Assembly: GCA_023079485.1 (NCBI GenBank)
Contig: CM041097.1
Coordinates: 13,611,561 to 13,675,560 of the forward strand
DNA from: Archilochus colubris
Lineage: Eukaryota; Chordata; Aves; Apodiformes; Trochilidae
DNA: 64,000 nucleotides
Reading direction: 5' to 3'
Of the stretch, positions 1 to 11,083 are shown piece by piece (position 1 is the first letter of the stretch; every line of letters begins with the position of its first letter). Position numbers and translations under genes: made by a program. Under the pieces are notes generated by a model. The model searched no databases. It saw only the letters and a program-made list of their open reading frames with translations, and was not told where the DNA came from.

Positions 1-669
1 TCAACAAGAGTTGTGCCATTGACAAAATCGTGGCAGAAATTCTGCCCCCATGTAGAGGGATGTTGGATTTCTGAGTGCAAACTAATGCTCTCCTTTCATA
101 TATAAGCGCAGACGGCTACTACTGTAAGTCATCATGAATGAAAGATTTATGTATGGTAAAGATACTCAGATTCTGAGACAAAGTTTAATGGGCAAAGCTC
201 AAGTCTGACTGGAAAAGCTGTCATCTGGATAACTGACCTAAGCTCGTTCCGTTTGTGAAAAATTTATATGATAATGTACCAAAAAATCTGTTTTAAAAAG
301 CAAAAAATGTGTTTCCTGTTGGATTGATTTCCCTCTAGTTAAACTGGCCTGTAAATGAGCTATCAGATATACCTACCCATTAGTGAAGGTTACATCAGAA
401 GCCACTGCTACGCTTTGCTGAATATGTTCTCAGAAATCTCCTGATCTCCTCAGGCTGTTTCTAAGGGCTGCACTGTAAGGCCTGCATCTTACTGCAGGAT
501 TTCGGAGAGCTGGCATTGCCTCAGTGGGTTAGAGATGTAACCTGGCTTATTTCTAACCAAAGCTTGTATAAAATCGGAAGGACAAAAAAAGGATGGGAAC
601 TTGCAAGCAGGTTTAAATCTCTAGTCTGAAATTTAAATTATGCTTGATCAAAACCAATTATCTTTGTGG

Positions 670-724
670 AAAAAAAACCAAAAAAAAACCAAAAAACCCA
701 AAACAACCAGAAAAACCCAACCAC
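670..724. repeat. A/C-rich low-complexity tract
   Basis: Runs of eight to nine A separated by CC, CCC or CAACC make an imperfect (A6-9 C2-3)n simple repeat of about 55 bp. No target-site duplication or retroposed body is visible next to it, so I treat it as simple sequence and not as the tail of a mobile element. Confidence 0.7.
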
Positions 725-3700
725 ATTTCTGAGTTTTTATCAGTTAGAAATTTTGAATGATCAGTGTTCAGTGGTGGTTGGTTTTTAACTGTCCTTTTCT
801 TCATTCTTTTTGGCCACTGTATGTCTGAAAATAAACGATCTGAGGGTTTCATTCTTTACTTTTCAAACTTTTGTTTTCTCTATTTGTCTTTTTTTCTTGT
901 TCTGCCTTTTATGTCTCTGAAGTTCTGAACTTTTATGTCTCTAAAGTTAAAGAACAGAAAGAAATTTTTTAAAGAACTCAGTTGGTCTCTTGGCTGGTAA
1001 CAATAGGGTCCCCAAAACTTCTCAGCTGCATTTTTGAGTTCCACAGAGCCCAAATAATAGTCCAGGTAACTGAATGGGAAGTGGTTCACATTCCTATGAA
1101 TAACTGCTGTGTCCAAAGATACAGTGAGTAATAAACAAGAACTGTGTTCATTGCTCATACTGAGGGTGGCTTGTGTGTAGAGAAAGAGGGGTAGGAGGGG
1201 AAAAAGCCCAGTGGGGAAAAATTAAAAGACAACTTCAAAGAGTTTCTCTTAAGCCTGTAAAATAATATTTGCATAAAAGGGAGAAAGTTTTAAAATACGA
1301 ACACACAAGCACACATCTATTTAAAGGAGATGCTTATCACAGTTCAGCTAAAAATTCTATGCCACAAAAAGCAGTAATTATTCCAGCTTTACATATTGTA
1401 AACCTGGTCACTGTCATTCTTCCTTTGCCTCCACATGCCTCAATGCCACATTTTCTACAATCGTGGGGAGATTGCCTTGGCTCTCATTCAGCTGGCTCAG
1501 ATAATGCAATTCACAGGGCTTCAAATGTAAGCTTGTAAACTATTTAGTTCTTTTTCTCTATAACAGCTTGTCTATTAACAGCTCATTCAATGGAGGAGGG
1601 AGAAGAAGCTAGTGAGACCTCTTTTGGTATTGTTCAGCAGTGACCCTGGCTGTCTCAGATTTGTAGCCAATACTCACTAACCAGTGTTTGTCAGTACATG
1701 TTGTTTTGCTGGATAATAGTACATTGTGCTAGTAGCAGCCTGAATTAGTAGCAGGTAACAATGAGTTGGCCAAGTAAGCCTCTTGTGTTGCATGGTAAAA
1801 TTGTAAGAATGATGTATAAAAATTCAAGAGAAATCTCGTTAGGATGATCTGATGCAGTGCTACAGAAGCTGCTATGTTGGGAGATCTTTGTCAGGACTGC
1901 CCTTTGTGCATTGTTCAGGAGCCACATCACAGCTGTATCCTCGAGATTGAGATAGATTTGGGAAATGAGGATGGGTCACCCTTCAAGATACATCATATGA
2001 TTTTTGGGCTGGATGTCCACTGCTCATGGCTTGTACTTGACCAGTACTTGATGAAAGGCTTGTACTTCATGAAAGATGAGTTTTGGCAAGATACCCAGGC
2101 TCATTAAATTCCAGGACAGGTGCACTCAGAGACAGCCCACATTGTGGACTGTGCCCATGATTCCTGCAACTATAATGTAGAGGTCTATGCTACACATGGC
2201 ACATGAGAACTTTGATATTGTGAGGGCTGAATCCCTCTCCTGCATCATTGTCCCATTTTCCCTGTACTGAGCTAACTTTGCCATTCCATGCAGTGAACCT
2301 GCTACACTCTCTGCTTTCCTAAGTGATTACATAGAATCTCCAGTATTTTGTTATCTGATGGCTGATATTTCTCAAACTTTTCTTAGTGTTCTATATGGAA
2401 ATACCAAGTAAGTTGGTGGTTTAAACAGTGCTTAATAAAGGGAATCGTGCTTGCCACAGATTTGCCCACCAGCAAAATCCAGTCCACATTTCTTATAAAA
2501 AATTAATTTATAGAAACATCATAGTTAGGTTTTGGTTATTTCGGCCCTTACAAGTGTTGCAGATATTATTTTGTCTCTTGGACAATCTGACAAAACTGCA
2601 ATACAGAGAAATCAGGTTTCAAAGCGAGTGATTTATGAAACAGGAACATTTCCAGGCATGCAGAGAGACTCCCCCGTGTGGTGCGACTGCTACGGCTGAT
2701 GCCACTGAGAAGCAGGGATGCTGGAGCTGGGCAGGCTGACATGTCAGCAGTTAACATAATTAAATGTGGCCCAGTAAAGACTCCCATGTTCAGAAGTGGC
2801 CATCAGTTTGCAATTAATGCTGACCGCTGGAGAATGATGCTGCTCTGTTGTGTTTCTGCTGTAGAAAAAAAAGTGTCATATTTTACTAGCTGTGATGCTT
2901 TGGGAAGAATTATGAGGTCTCATATTTCTTTACCAAGAATTAGTCTTAAAACTTTATTCTCAGTTTTATTTTTCCCCAACAATGTATCTTAAGATGATTT
3001 GCACATGTTAAGTTATTTTAAGACCTGGAATTCAAAGTTCATGTTGATTAACAGAATGGTTCAGGGCTCTAAACACATTTTAATTGTACTCCTATTTACG
3101 ACATTAATGATAAACATTCTCCTTTTTGGCTCCATTGTGAAAGTCTTGTTTTCAGTCCAGAATGGCATCCTTATACCCAACACTCCCATAATAAAAAATA
3201 GCAATTAAAGCTTCTTCTACAATCTATTGTATATTTTATACATATATTCTTGGGCATGGGCCAGAGGAAACAATTGTGTTCTTCTAAATTAAAGGGCTTG
3301 ACTCTGCCCTATACTAAACTGGCTCAGATCTACCTGTCAGCTGGATGAAGAGACTAATTAGATTTACACCAGTGTAGACAAAGGGAGAATTTGGCCCAAA
3401 GTGTTTATTGTTCTCTGGAACTTGGCATCCTCTTCTCCCATTCTCCTCCTGAAATCAGTAAAGAACAGATGCTGAAATTCTAAAATGTTTCAAACCCTCC
3501 TGTGCAGTAGCTGTGAGCGTAGTGCATTGTAACCACCAGACCTTGATGGCACAAAGATATGCATCATAAACATGTAATCTGGGTAGAAAAGATAAAGGCA
3601 CAGCCTTGCAGTGCTTCCAAAGTAGCAAAACACTGCAGAAAGTAGCAACTGCATTTTTGTGGCATTTGGTCACATCCCTCCTTGCACTGGCAAAACTTTG

Positions 3701-6700
3701 ACTTGGATCCAAGTAGGTGTAGTTCCAAGAAAGTGAATGCCCAGTCATTTACGTCAATGGAGTTCTGCCCAGTTACAGTGCATCTATATTTGACAATTGA
3801 AAGATGAATGAAAATAATTTCAGTTGCATTAGGGATGTGAGCTGGCAGGGGGTTGGTTTACTGCTTATTCAACTTTTTGGACAACATCTTTACACTTCCA
3901 AGAAACCCTTTTCAGGCTGGGCATCAAGAGCAGACAGAATGAGCTCCAGCAGATGGGTAGCTCCTGCTCATGACACTGATCTCTGGCTGGAGAGTAAGGG
4001 AATGGAAAGCAAAACTTGCGAAAACAAAGGATACTCTCTGTGTGTGAGGTACTGCCAGATCTCAGTGGCACAGATATGTTGGGTTTGTTTCACTATTTTC
4101 AACAGTGCTTATGGCTATGCATTGATCTGACTATCACTCATGTCTGTGGGGTCACTGTGAATATCTGATTTTGTGCCTTTCTTTGGAAGGTTTATTAATA
4201 TGCTCCTTCATTTAATTGGGGCACTGGCTGTGGAATCCTTTTTTAATGGAATCATATTAGCTAATGTACTGCCTGTCTACACTCAAATCCAGAGTGCTTC
4301 ACACAAGCCCATACTTGAGGATCTGATAATGTTATAAGAAAAAAAAAAACCCTCAAAAACACAGATCTGTGAAACCAGAGGTGAATGGCAAAGACAAAAC
4401 TATGCTGCAATCTGCAATGGGAATTTCTCTGTTGCAACACATGGGACCCAAAATAAAGTAACAGTTACTTGTTCTTGTAATACAAATTATTTCTTTCCTT
4501 ATCCTGTCAAGGCTTCCCCCTCATCCTCCACATCCACCATGGGCTGCACTCGTTTCTGGAATGCAAGTATTCCATCTGTACAGACTGTTGTAAGATATTA
4601 CCATCTAAAAAAGGTAGCCAGAATATACAAGTTTGCACATCATCTTACACCTGCACTCAAAAAAGAGTGCATCTCTGAAAGAATATGGGCTTGGCAAGTG
4701 TTCCTCTTCAACTTCCTCTTCTTTTCTTAGACACATTTGAGACTGGTTCTACCATTTATAGAACAGATTTTTTTTTTTTCCTTAAAGTGCTCTTGGGATT
4801 AGTTAGGAAAGTGTTTTTTGCAGTCTGCATGATTGATCCTCATTGTGGATCAATTTCTGAGGCCTGGCTTTGGACACCATTTGCAATGGTGTGTTATTAT
4901 AAGGGCATGTCTTGTTACAGAGCCATTATTGCCTCTCTCCCTTGGGACCATTGCACATCTATGACTTTATCCCTCACAAGCAGGTCCTGACACATCCTTT
5001 TGACATCCATGAAGGAAGGCAGGAGCGTGTTGCACTAATTCCTGTGATAGCAGCAGTGAAATGGAAGAGGAGGAAAGGAAGAGCAGAAATTCCACCTTCA
5101 ATAAATGTATTCATTTACACCAATTTCCTTATAGAGGAAAAGATGGAGTCTGATGTTCTGGTTGTAATGCATGAGGCCTTTGGAAGAGTAGAAATCCCAA
5201 TGTGATACTGGCTTTCTGCACTTCTCTGAAAGACAAGGGGTCTGGAATTTTAGGCTATTAGAGACAAGAAGACTGTTCATAATAATTGTGTCTATAATAT
5301 GGCTAGGTCCAGAGCATTGCACACATACTGCTCCTTATAGCAGCTTATATTCAGCCTGAGTTCATGCTGCCTGCAAACACTGCTTATCCTTGAGTGAACT
5401 TTACTGTGTAGAAAAAACCTGACAGTTGTAGTTATCTCACTGGCCGACTGCATGATAGTGCTAAAAACACTGAGGCTGGGTAGAGCCTTCCCAGACAGAA
5501 GGATTTTTGCTTTTCTGCAACTGTTCCCAAGGCTTGCACTGAACTCAAATTTTATTGATTCTTATAAACAAGTTTTTTTCACCAACAAAGTTCATAAGTC
5601 TGTTGTCTCATTAGTTTCCACCTTAAATTCTGCAAAGACCATGTATTCCTGGTGAGCTACTTATGTGGTAACAGACAAGCCGGACACTAAGCTAGGTTTT
5701 CAATGCTCATCCCTCAGCTCCAGTCATTAACATTGCTTGCTCTGCTCACTGCTACACTGATAATAGATTTTTCTTCTTTTCTTTTAACAAGAGAGGATTT
5801 GTGAATTAAACACACACAACCCTAGCAAGGTCGTACCACAGGACGCTGAACTAGAATTGCTTTTGAAAGATAGAAGCTCATTGCTGACCCTCCAGTGAGC
5901 TGGTTACAAACACACATTTTCACAGAACACAGTCATTTTGAGGCTATTTCAGGAGACAAAAGAGCTGTATGACTGCAAGATTAAGATGAAGCTTTCAAGT
6001 AGGTATTTTAGTATGTGATCAAGTGTCTGTTCTGAATGATTTAGCCTAAGGTGGAGGTTTCTTTTATAGACCAAAAGAAAATAAATGTATTGGTCTTCCA
6101 AAAGAGCCTTTTGCAAAATCCTGTGGGACACTGCCCAGCCAGGACATCTTGGAGTAGCACTCAAATGCTGCCTTTCATATGATGCTGGTAGTGCTACAGA
6201 TGTGCATCCTAATAACACTTGCAGTAATCTCTGACCAACAGTGCATCTCTTTGCATCAACCATCAACATTTTTCATACATTTTGCTTTACCCGCCTCTAT
6301 GGTTAATCTATTTTTATGTCTTCTTAAAAAAAAACAGAGAGCTCATTGCTATGAATATATTGAAAAAAACCCCCTCTTTTTAGTTTTGTTTTTTTTTTAA
6401 TATTTTTTTTATTATTTCCTCATTACTTTGCCTGCACTCCACCTCTGCCTCTCAGCAGGTTCTCAAATGCCTTGTTTCAGAGTTTCACAGCATACTCTAA
6501 CAAGAATGCATCTGTCCTGGGGCTACAAGAAAGTAACTCTACAATAATATAATTTATGAAACTTCAGGTTCAGCATCCTTTTTTTTTTCCTTTCTGTGCA
6601 AAGATAGGCAGAAACCAGGGCTGCTGAATTAACCTGGAAGTTTATAACTCACATTACTTACAATCTGATCTGTAGCTGCTTAGCAGGTACTTTATATTGA

Positions 6701-8503
6701 TTTATCCTTTCAGGGCTAGATCCTCACCTGGTATTTTCCCCACAGGTTAACCATTCCATTGAGGCCAGCTGGATGTAAATCAGTGAAAACTCATCCCTTT
6801 CTTTCTAAACATAAAAAGTCTAAATTTCTATATCTGATTTTTGTATTTGGTTTTTATTTCCCCAATCCTTTATATAGTCATTATAGATGTTAAGAAGCCT
6901 GTTTTGGAAATGATTAATGCTATTAATATTTTCCTAATTCAATAAAACCTTTCATCTTTGAACTCCTTGCAATATTTTTCTCCTTTCTTCAGCTTTCCAC
7001 TAATTCAAATGTGTGACAAATGCGAGTATTCGTTTCGGTTTTCTATTATTTCTCATGTCTGATCAAATAAATTAACAGACTTTCATTTCTTTCCCAGGAG
7101 TGATGCCCATATGTTGATGAAGGCGGCATAAAAATATTACCTGTTCAAACAGGAGGAAAAAAAGATAACTTTTATCTTTTATTCCCTGTTGCAAGCCAAC
7201 CAGAGATGCTAATCCTATTCCTTTCACCTTGACAGTGCCCACCATGTTTAACGGTAAATATTGAGAGATTTGCAGAACACTCATCAATCTGGTTTAACTG
7301 CACTCTATTATAATGTCCCTTTACAATCTCTTCATACAGTAGCAGTTATTTTAATCACACCACAGTACTTCAGTCATTGGGAAAGAATCAACTGTCTTAT
7401 CTAATGTACATGCTCCCCAGTCACATGGCACCAGGCTGGCAGAGCAGCATGCTGCTAATGCAGTTTTCTCTGTTTGGCTAGTTAAAGCTACATCTCCAGG
7501 CCAATTTGTACCTGTGTATTGTTGATAGACACTGTGCCTTAGGCAAAGAGATACTGCAGGAAATGGATTCTCGTTTAACCGTGTTTAATTTTGTTCTCTG
7601 GATCTCCATCATATATCTCCCCATTTCTCTGCCCACCCAAATTGCTAATGTGAAACAAAGCTACTTCCACCACTGCAGCTCCCAAACGAGTGTGTGACGA
7701 TGCAATGATTGATTTGCCACTCCAGGAAAAGTGGGTCATTGTACACGTTGTACCACAGCATGCTGAACCAAGCTGTCCGTGCTGACATTGGGGTTTTACA
7801 GATTTGGTTTTAGAAGTTCAGACCTGAGGGGACTGCTGTGAATATCCAGCTTGAACATTTCTGGCTTTTGGTGGGAGCACTGTTGTTCCAAAATCTTCCT
7901 AAGCAGCTTGTATGAGTCTGAAGTCATCTGTGCTCCTTAGGAGACAGTATTCTGCTTATGCATTTTATATCTCACTTGCATGTGTCCTCTAAGGAATGGA
8001 AAATGTAGAATTCCTCCAATTCCAAAATATGGGGCAGTTTCAAATTGGTCATTTTCTAGGATAGGAAACTGTAAGCTAATGTAAAATATATAGAAAAAAT
8101 AAAATGATGTGATTAACAACGTTTGCAAAGGATTTAGAGTCAGTGAGTGCATACTGATGCAAACTGCTCTTTGAAAAAGATCTATTACTTTTATTTCTCT
8201 TTGGTGAGGCTGCAATAGTGTTTAATAACTTTTCTCATGAAAGAAGACCTGTTGAAACTCACGTTAAGATTGCCTCTTACCATACCAGGCAGCCATCATT
8301 TGAAGAAGTAGGGTCTCAGTACTGGAGGAGATCCTGCCTCCTTATCTGTCACATTAGGTCAGTAAAGTTAGGAGTCAGTTGCTGAAAGGGGAATATTTGG
8401 AAGGTTTCTCTGGACTAGCCCAATAAGTAACTGAGTACAGATGTGACTGCAGAATCTGAAAGGTCAAGGCAGGTAGGGATTTTGCTTCTGTTTTTCAATG
8501 GGG

Positions 8504-8521
8504 AAAAAAAAAAAAAAAAAA
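8504..8521. repeat. poly(A) run of 18
   Basis: An uninterrupted run of 18 A on the + strand. The sequence before it does not look like a retrotransposon or a processed gene copy, so this is a homopolymer microsatellite. Confidence 0.8.
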
Positions 8522-9572
8522 GTGTGGGAAATTCAGCTCATACAATTTTATCTTTGTTTTTATGGGAGCTGAAAACAACCTCCAAACCCCACCTGTTTTG
8601 GGAAATGATTTAATTAACAATAAGCTGGATAAGAACTTTCTGCAGGGCCTATACATTTTTTGCTTTGTTTTAGATAAATCCTTACGTAGGCGTCCTCTCC
8701 ACCCTGTGCAGCCCAAAGGGTGGTGCTTGCAAGAGCCAAGAACATCTAAAGAGGTCCTTAAAGCCTTACGTGGGTAAAATCCCTATTGAGAGAAAGAGTT
8801 TTGCCTAGTAAGGACTGTACTTTTAACTTCCAAGTGTAGTTTTTGGCAGGCACAACCTGGGCTGTGGAAAGAAAGTCAAAGGAAAGGCTATGGAAATGTA
8901 ATACCTTCTAAATAGGGGTGCTGTGGCTGGAGCAGAATCCACTGATGTGGCATTGTGTGCTGCATGGGGTAAACCTGGATGGACATAAAGCCATGTGTCC
9001 ATGTCCTCTTCCAGAAAAGTCAGAATGCAGCATGGTAAGCACCCAGGCCCTGAGAGTTCTGCTCCAGTGATCCCTAAATTGAGGAAGAGAAAATGACTGC
9101 CATTCTGATGAATAAATATTATTTCTACTGAATTTTCCTACCCTGTTCCTCCTCCTGCTACCACAGGTAGCACCACAGATGTGGATGGTTTGCAGGTAAG
9201 GAAAGAGGTGATGGTCACAGCAAATGACAGAGCCAGACCTGAGCACAGCAACCACTGATAAACCCCTGCCAAACCCTTTCCCTTCTGAAACAGTATTCCT
9301 GTAATGGAAATAATTACCAAATAAACAGACAAAACCTACTCCTGAATGAAATTTAAGCTTCAGCAGACCAGAGCACCATCAGGAAACGCCAAGTACAAGG
9401 GACTATCCCTTCATCCTGAATTCACACCATTTTCTGTTTCTGTTTCCTGTGCAAAGTTATCAATCACTCTCTCAGAAACTGCTGCCGGTGGGGGGGCTGT
9501 GCATCGAGAGTCGGATGCTGAGTGCCTTGGGACAGGCTTCACCTGACTCTGCAAAAATACCAGACAACTACC

Positions 9573-10030
9573 TTGTTTTGAGGGACCTCTCTGGATACAC
9601 GGAGTATAATGCACAATATTGAGGACAAAACCCAGGAATTTTGTGGGGGACCTCAGGCAACAGCCAGAGTGATGCATATTACTGGTGGAGGAAAAAAAAA
9701 CAACGTTAATTTGGGAGGGAGTAGAGTGCAATACCCAGTATAATACTGGGGGGAGAAGCTGTGTGATTTTGTGGGAGACCTCTGGCAATACTCAAGGTGA
9801 TGCATAATACTGAGGGAGAAAAAAAGCTCTGTGATTTTGGTGAGAATTGTTGGCAGTATTCAGCACAGCATTAAGACAAAAGAGAGAAGAGGTATGATTT
9901 TGTGGGGACCCTCTGGCAATGCACGGAACGATGCACAGTGCTAAAGGGGACGGAGAACCATATGATTTGGGGAGGGGGGGACGGACACCTCTGGCGATAC
10001 ACAGAATGATGCACACAAGACGGGAGGAGA
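9573..10030. repeat. degenerate minisatellite, about 7 units of 58-71 bp
   Basis: The same pattern recurs: (G)ATTTTGTGGG, then GACCTCTGGCAATAC, then GATGCATAATACTG, then a G/A-rich linker. Unit starts fall at about 9573, 9636, 9707, 9765, 9833, 9896 and 9964, so spacings are 63, 71, 58, 68, 63 and 68 bp. Units have diverged by substitutions and small indels; the 9833 and 9707 units are the least regular. The + strand is G-rich, most of all in the final unit (9964-10030, with GGGGAGGGGGGG). The array ends about 200 bp before the CpG island. It matches no interspersed repeat I recognise and looks like a locally expanded minisatellite. Confidence 0.8.
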
Positions 10031-10240
10031 GACGAGGGGGGACAGACACTGACACCCAACACGAAGCCCCGGCCCCCTGCAGCATGCACCGAGGGCGGCG
10101 TAATGACACAAGCAACTTAAAACTGATGCCGCTTGGATGAGCATGCAGAATCCGGAATTGCAAACGCCGAATTTCCTGGGCTCCATTACACACTTCTCTC
10201 CCTCAAAACTCCCCCCACACATCCCCCCCCCTCCCTCCCT
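10031..10240. other. spacer between minisatellite and CpG island
   Basis: Base composition changes here from the G/A-rich array to C-rich sequence, with C runs at about 10211-10232. CpG dinucleotides start to appear (10036, 10061, 10090-10097, 10130, 10152, 10166). No transcript feature can be assigned. It is probably the proximal upstream part of the PTPRG promoter region. Confidence 0.5.
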
Positions 10241-10261
10241 CCATCCAACTCCGCAGGCGAA

Positions 10262-10552
10262 GGGGCGGGCGCCGCCTCCCCTCTCCGCGGAGGTTGCGCG
10301 GTGGGGCGCAGGGCAGCGGGTTGCGGGTGCGTGAGCAACAGCGTGGACCCCGAGGAGCGCGCGCGCGCCCCCGCCCCACCGCCGCGACCGCTTTAAGGGC
10401 GGCGGGGGCGCGCCGCTGGGGCGCCCGGCGCGTCGCCGCCTCTCCTCGCCTCACCGCCGCGTTCCCTCTCCCTCCTCTCTCTCTCTCCCTCTCCCTCCCT
10501 CGCCCCGCTTTAAAGTCTCCGGCAGGATCCGGGCTCGCCCGCCACTTCCTGT
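10262..10552 (+). promoter_or_regulatory. PTPRG: candidate PTPRG core promoter
   Basis: GC-box-like elements occur at 10262-10269 (GGGGCGGG) and, inverted, at 10368-10376 (CCCCGCCCC). A GC-alternating stretch lies at about 10357-10369. A pure 40-nt pyrimidine tract rich in CT repeats (10462-10501) is followed by GCTTTAAAG (10507-10515), which could act as a weak TATA-like box, and by an ETS-type CACTTCCTG (10543-10551). This order suggests initiation around 10530-10560, but CpG-island promoters often start at dispersed sites, so the exact start is unknown. Polarity is inferred from the downstream coding exon. Confidence 0.55.
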
Positions 10553-10560
10553 ACGGCAGG

Positions 10561-10623
10561 ATGGAGCGCGCCGGGGCCCCGGCTGACCGCCGCCCGCCCG
10601 CCCGTGCGCGGAGGCGGCTCTGA
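10561..10623 (+). promoter_or_regulatory. upstream ORF 1 in PTPRG 5' leader (20 codons)
   Basis: The ATG lies in a strong initiation context, with A at -3 and G at +4 (AGGATGG). It opens a frame for 20 residues rich in Arg, Pro and Ala and ends in TGA, all before the main ATG. If transcription starts upstream of 10561, this uORF would be expected to reduce initiation at the PTPRG start and depend on re-initiation about 370 nt downstream. If transcription starts downstream it is irrelevant, so the call depends on the unmapped cap site. The peptide itself looks like a by-product of GC-rich sequence. Confidence 0.45.
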
Positions 10624-10639
10624 GCGCCCCGTCCGCGGC

Positions 10640-10675
10640 ATGCCGCGCTCTGCCCCGCCGCCGCTGCCCGCCTGA
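10640..10675 (+). promoter_or_regulatory. upstream ORF 2 in PTPRG 5' leader (11 codons)
   Basis: This second short upstream frame starts with ATG CCG CGC and ends with TGA, 16 nt after uORF 1. Its context is intermediate: G at -3 (10637) and C at +4. It is fully upstream of the PTPRG start and in a different position from uORF 1, so the leader would hold consecutive short ORFs. Confidence 0.4.
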
Positions 10676-10783
10676 GCCGCGCCGCCCCGCGCCCCGCCGC
10701 GCTGTGCTGTGCTGTGCCGCGGGGGGTCCCCGCGCCCCGCCGCGGCGCCGTCTCTGTCCTCCCCCTGCCCCACCGTGGTGGTT

Positions 10784-10930
10784 TTTTTTTTTCCCCCGCT
10801 GAGGAGGCGACCAGGAGCTCCCCGCGTTCTCCCGCAGGAAGAGGGGTGCGGGGAGAAACTTATTTTCAACAAGTTTTTTTTTTTTAATCTTTTTTTTTTG
10901 TGTGTGTGTGTGTGTGTCTTTTTTTTTTTC
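10784..10930 (+). repeat. T-runs and (TG)n microsatellite within the 5' leader
   Basis: Four T homopolymers (about 10784-10793, 10874-10885, 10891-10899 and 10919-10929) surround a perfect (GT)9 stretch at 10900-10917. They lie in the last 210 nt before the PTPRG start codon, within what should be exon 1. Slippage-prone tracts in a leader are likely to vary in length between individuals. A TAA at 10885-10887 closes the PTPRG frame upstream, so the coding region cannot extend further 5' than this. Confidence 0.75.
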
Positions 10931-10976
10931 CCTCTTCCTCCTGTGTATTAATTATTTTAGCCCCTTTCCCCTTTCG

Positions 10977-11060
10977 ATGTGCGGCTTTGGACATGCGGAG
11001 GCTACTGCAACCGTGTTGGTGGATCTTTTTCTTGAAAATCACCAGCTCCGTGCTCCATGA
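10977..11060 (+). promoter_or_regulatory. overlapping upstream ORF 3 across the PTPRG start codon
   Basis: An ATG 16 nt before the main start opens a different frame that runs through the main ATG and stops at TGA inside the exon (27 sense codons). Its context is weak (T at -3, T at +4), whereas the main ATG has G at -3. Leaky scanning would therefore let most ribosomes reach the PTPRG ATG. Ribosomes that do use the uATG would bypass the main start, so this is an inhibitory arrangement. Confidence 0.5.
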
Positions 11061-11077
11061 TGTGGTGTGCTTCCCCG
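10993..11077 (+). CDS. PTPRG: receptor-type tyrosine phosphatase gamma, coding part of exon 1 (signal peptide)
   Basis: The exon encodes 28 residues plus the first base of codon 29. After Met-Arg-Arg comes a hydrophobic core (residues 4-14, with Cys8-Trp-Trp and Ile-Phe-Phe-Leu), then [13 protein letters not shown]. This closely matches my recollection of the PTPRG N-terminus in mammals, which is a cleaved signal peptide ending around residue 19. The frame runs into CCCCG|GTGAGT, a near-consensus donor, giving a phase 1 intron. The start is chosen because it is the first in-frame ATG after the TAA at 10885-10887, has G at -3 and gives the family N-terminus. The full protein is a single-pass membrane phosphatase: an extracellular carbonic-anhydrase-like domain and fibronectin III repeat that bind contactins, then an active D1 and an inactive D2 phosphatase domain inside the cell. 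None of those exons is in the window. Identification rests on this short peptide plus gene structure. Confidence 0.85.
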
Positions 11078-11083
11078 GTGAGT
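11078..11083 (+). other. PTPRG: 5' splice donor of PTPRG intron 1
   Basis: GTGAGT immediately follows the coding segment, with G at exon position -1. This is close to the U2-type consensus. The coding phase is 1, which matches an expected second exon whose first two bases complete an alanine-type codon (GCN) in mammals. No matching exon 2 (start of the carbonic-anhydrase-like domain) is visible up to base 64000. Confidence 0.85.

Larger units (their letters stand above)
1..9572. other. 5' flanking/intergenic DNA, no gene supported
   Basis: This block is AT-rich and all its reading frames are short (the longest is about 130 codons). None shows a recognisable domain, credible codon use, or a convincing acceptor-donor pair around a family-like peptide. 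It holds simple tracts (A/C-rich at 670-724, an 18-base A run at 8504-8521) and otherwise unique-looking sequence. In mammals the neighbour upstream of PTPRG is FHIT, in divergent orientation and far away. That fits gene-free flank here, but FHIT synteny is prior knowledge and nothing in this window shows it. Parts with balanced base composition, such as 7060-7330 and 7430-7700, could be regulatory. Confidence 0.6.
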
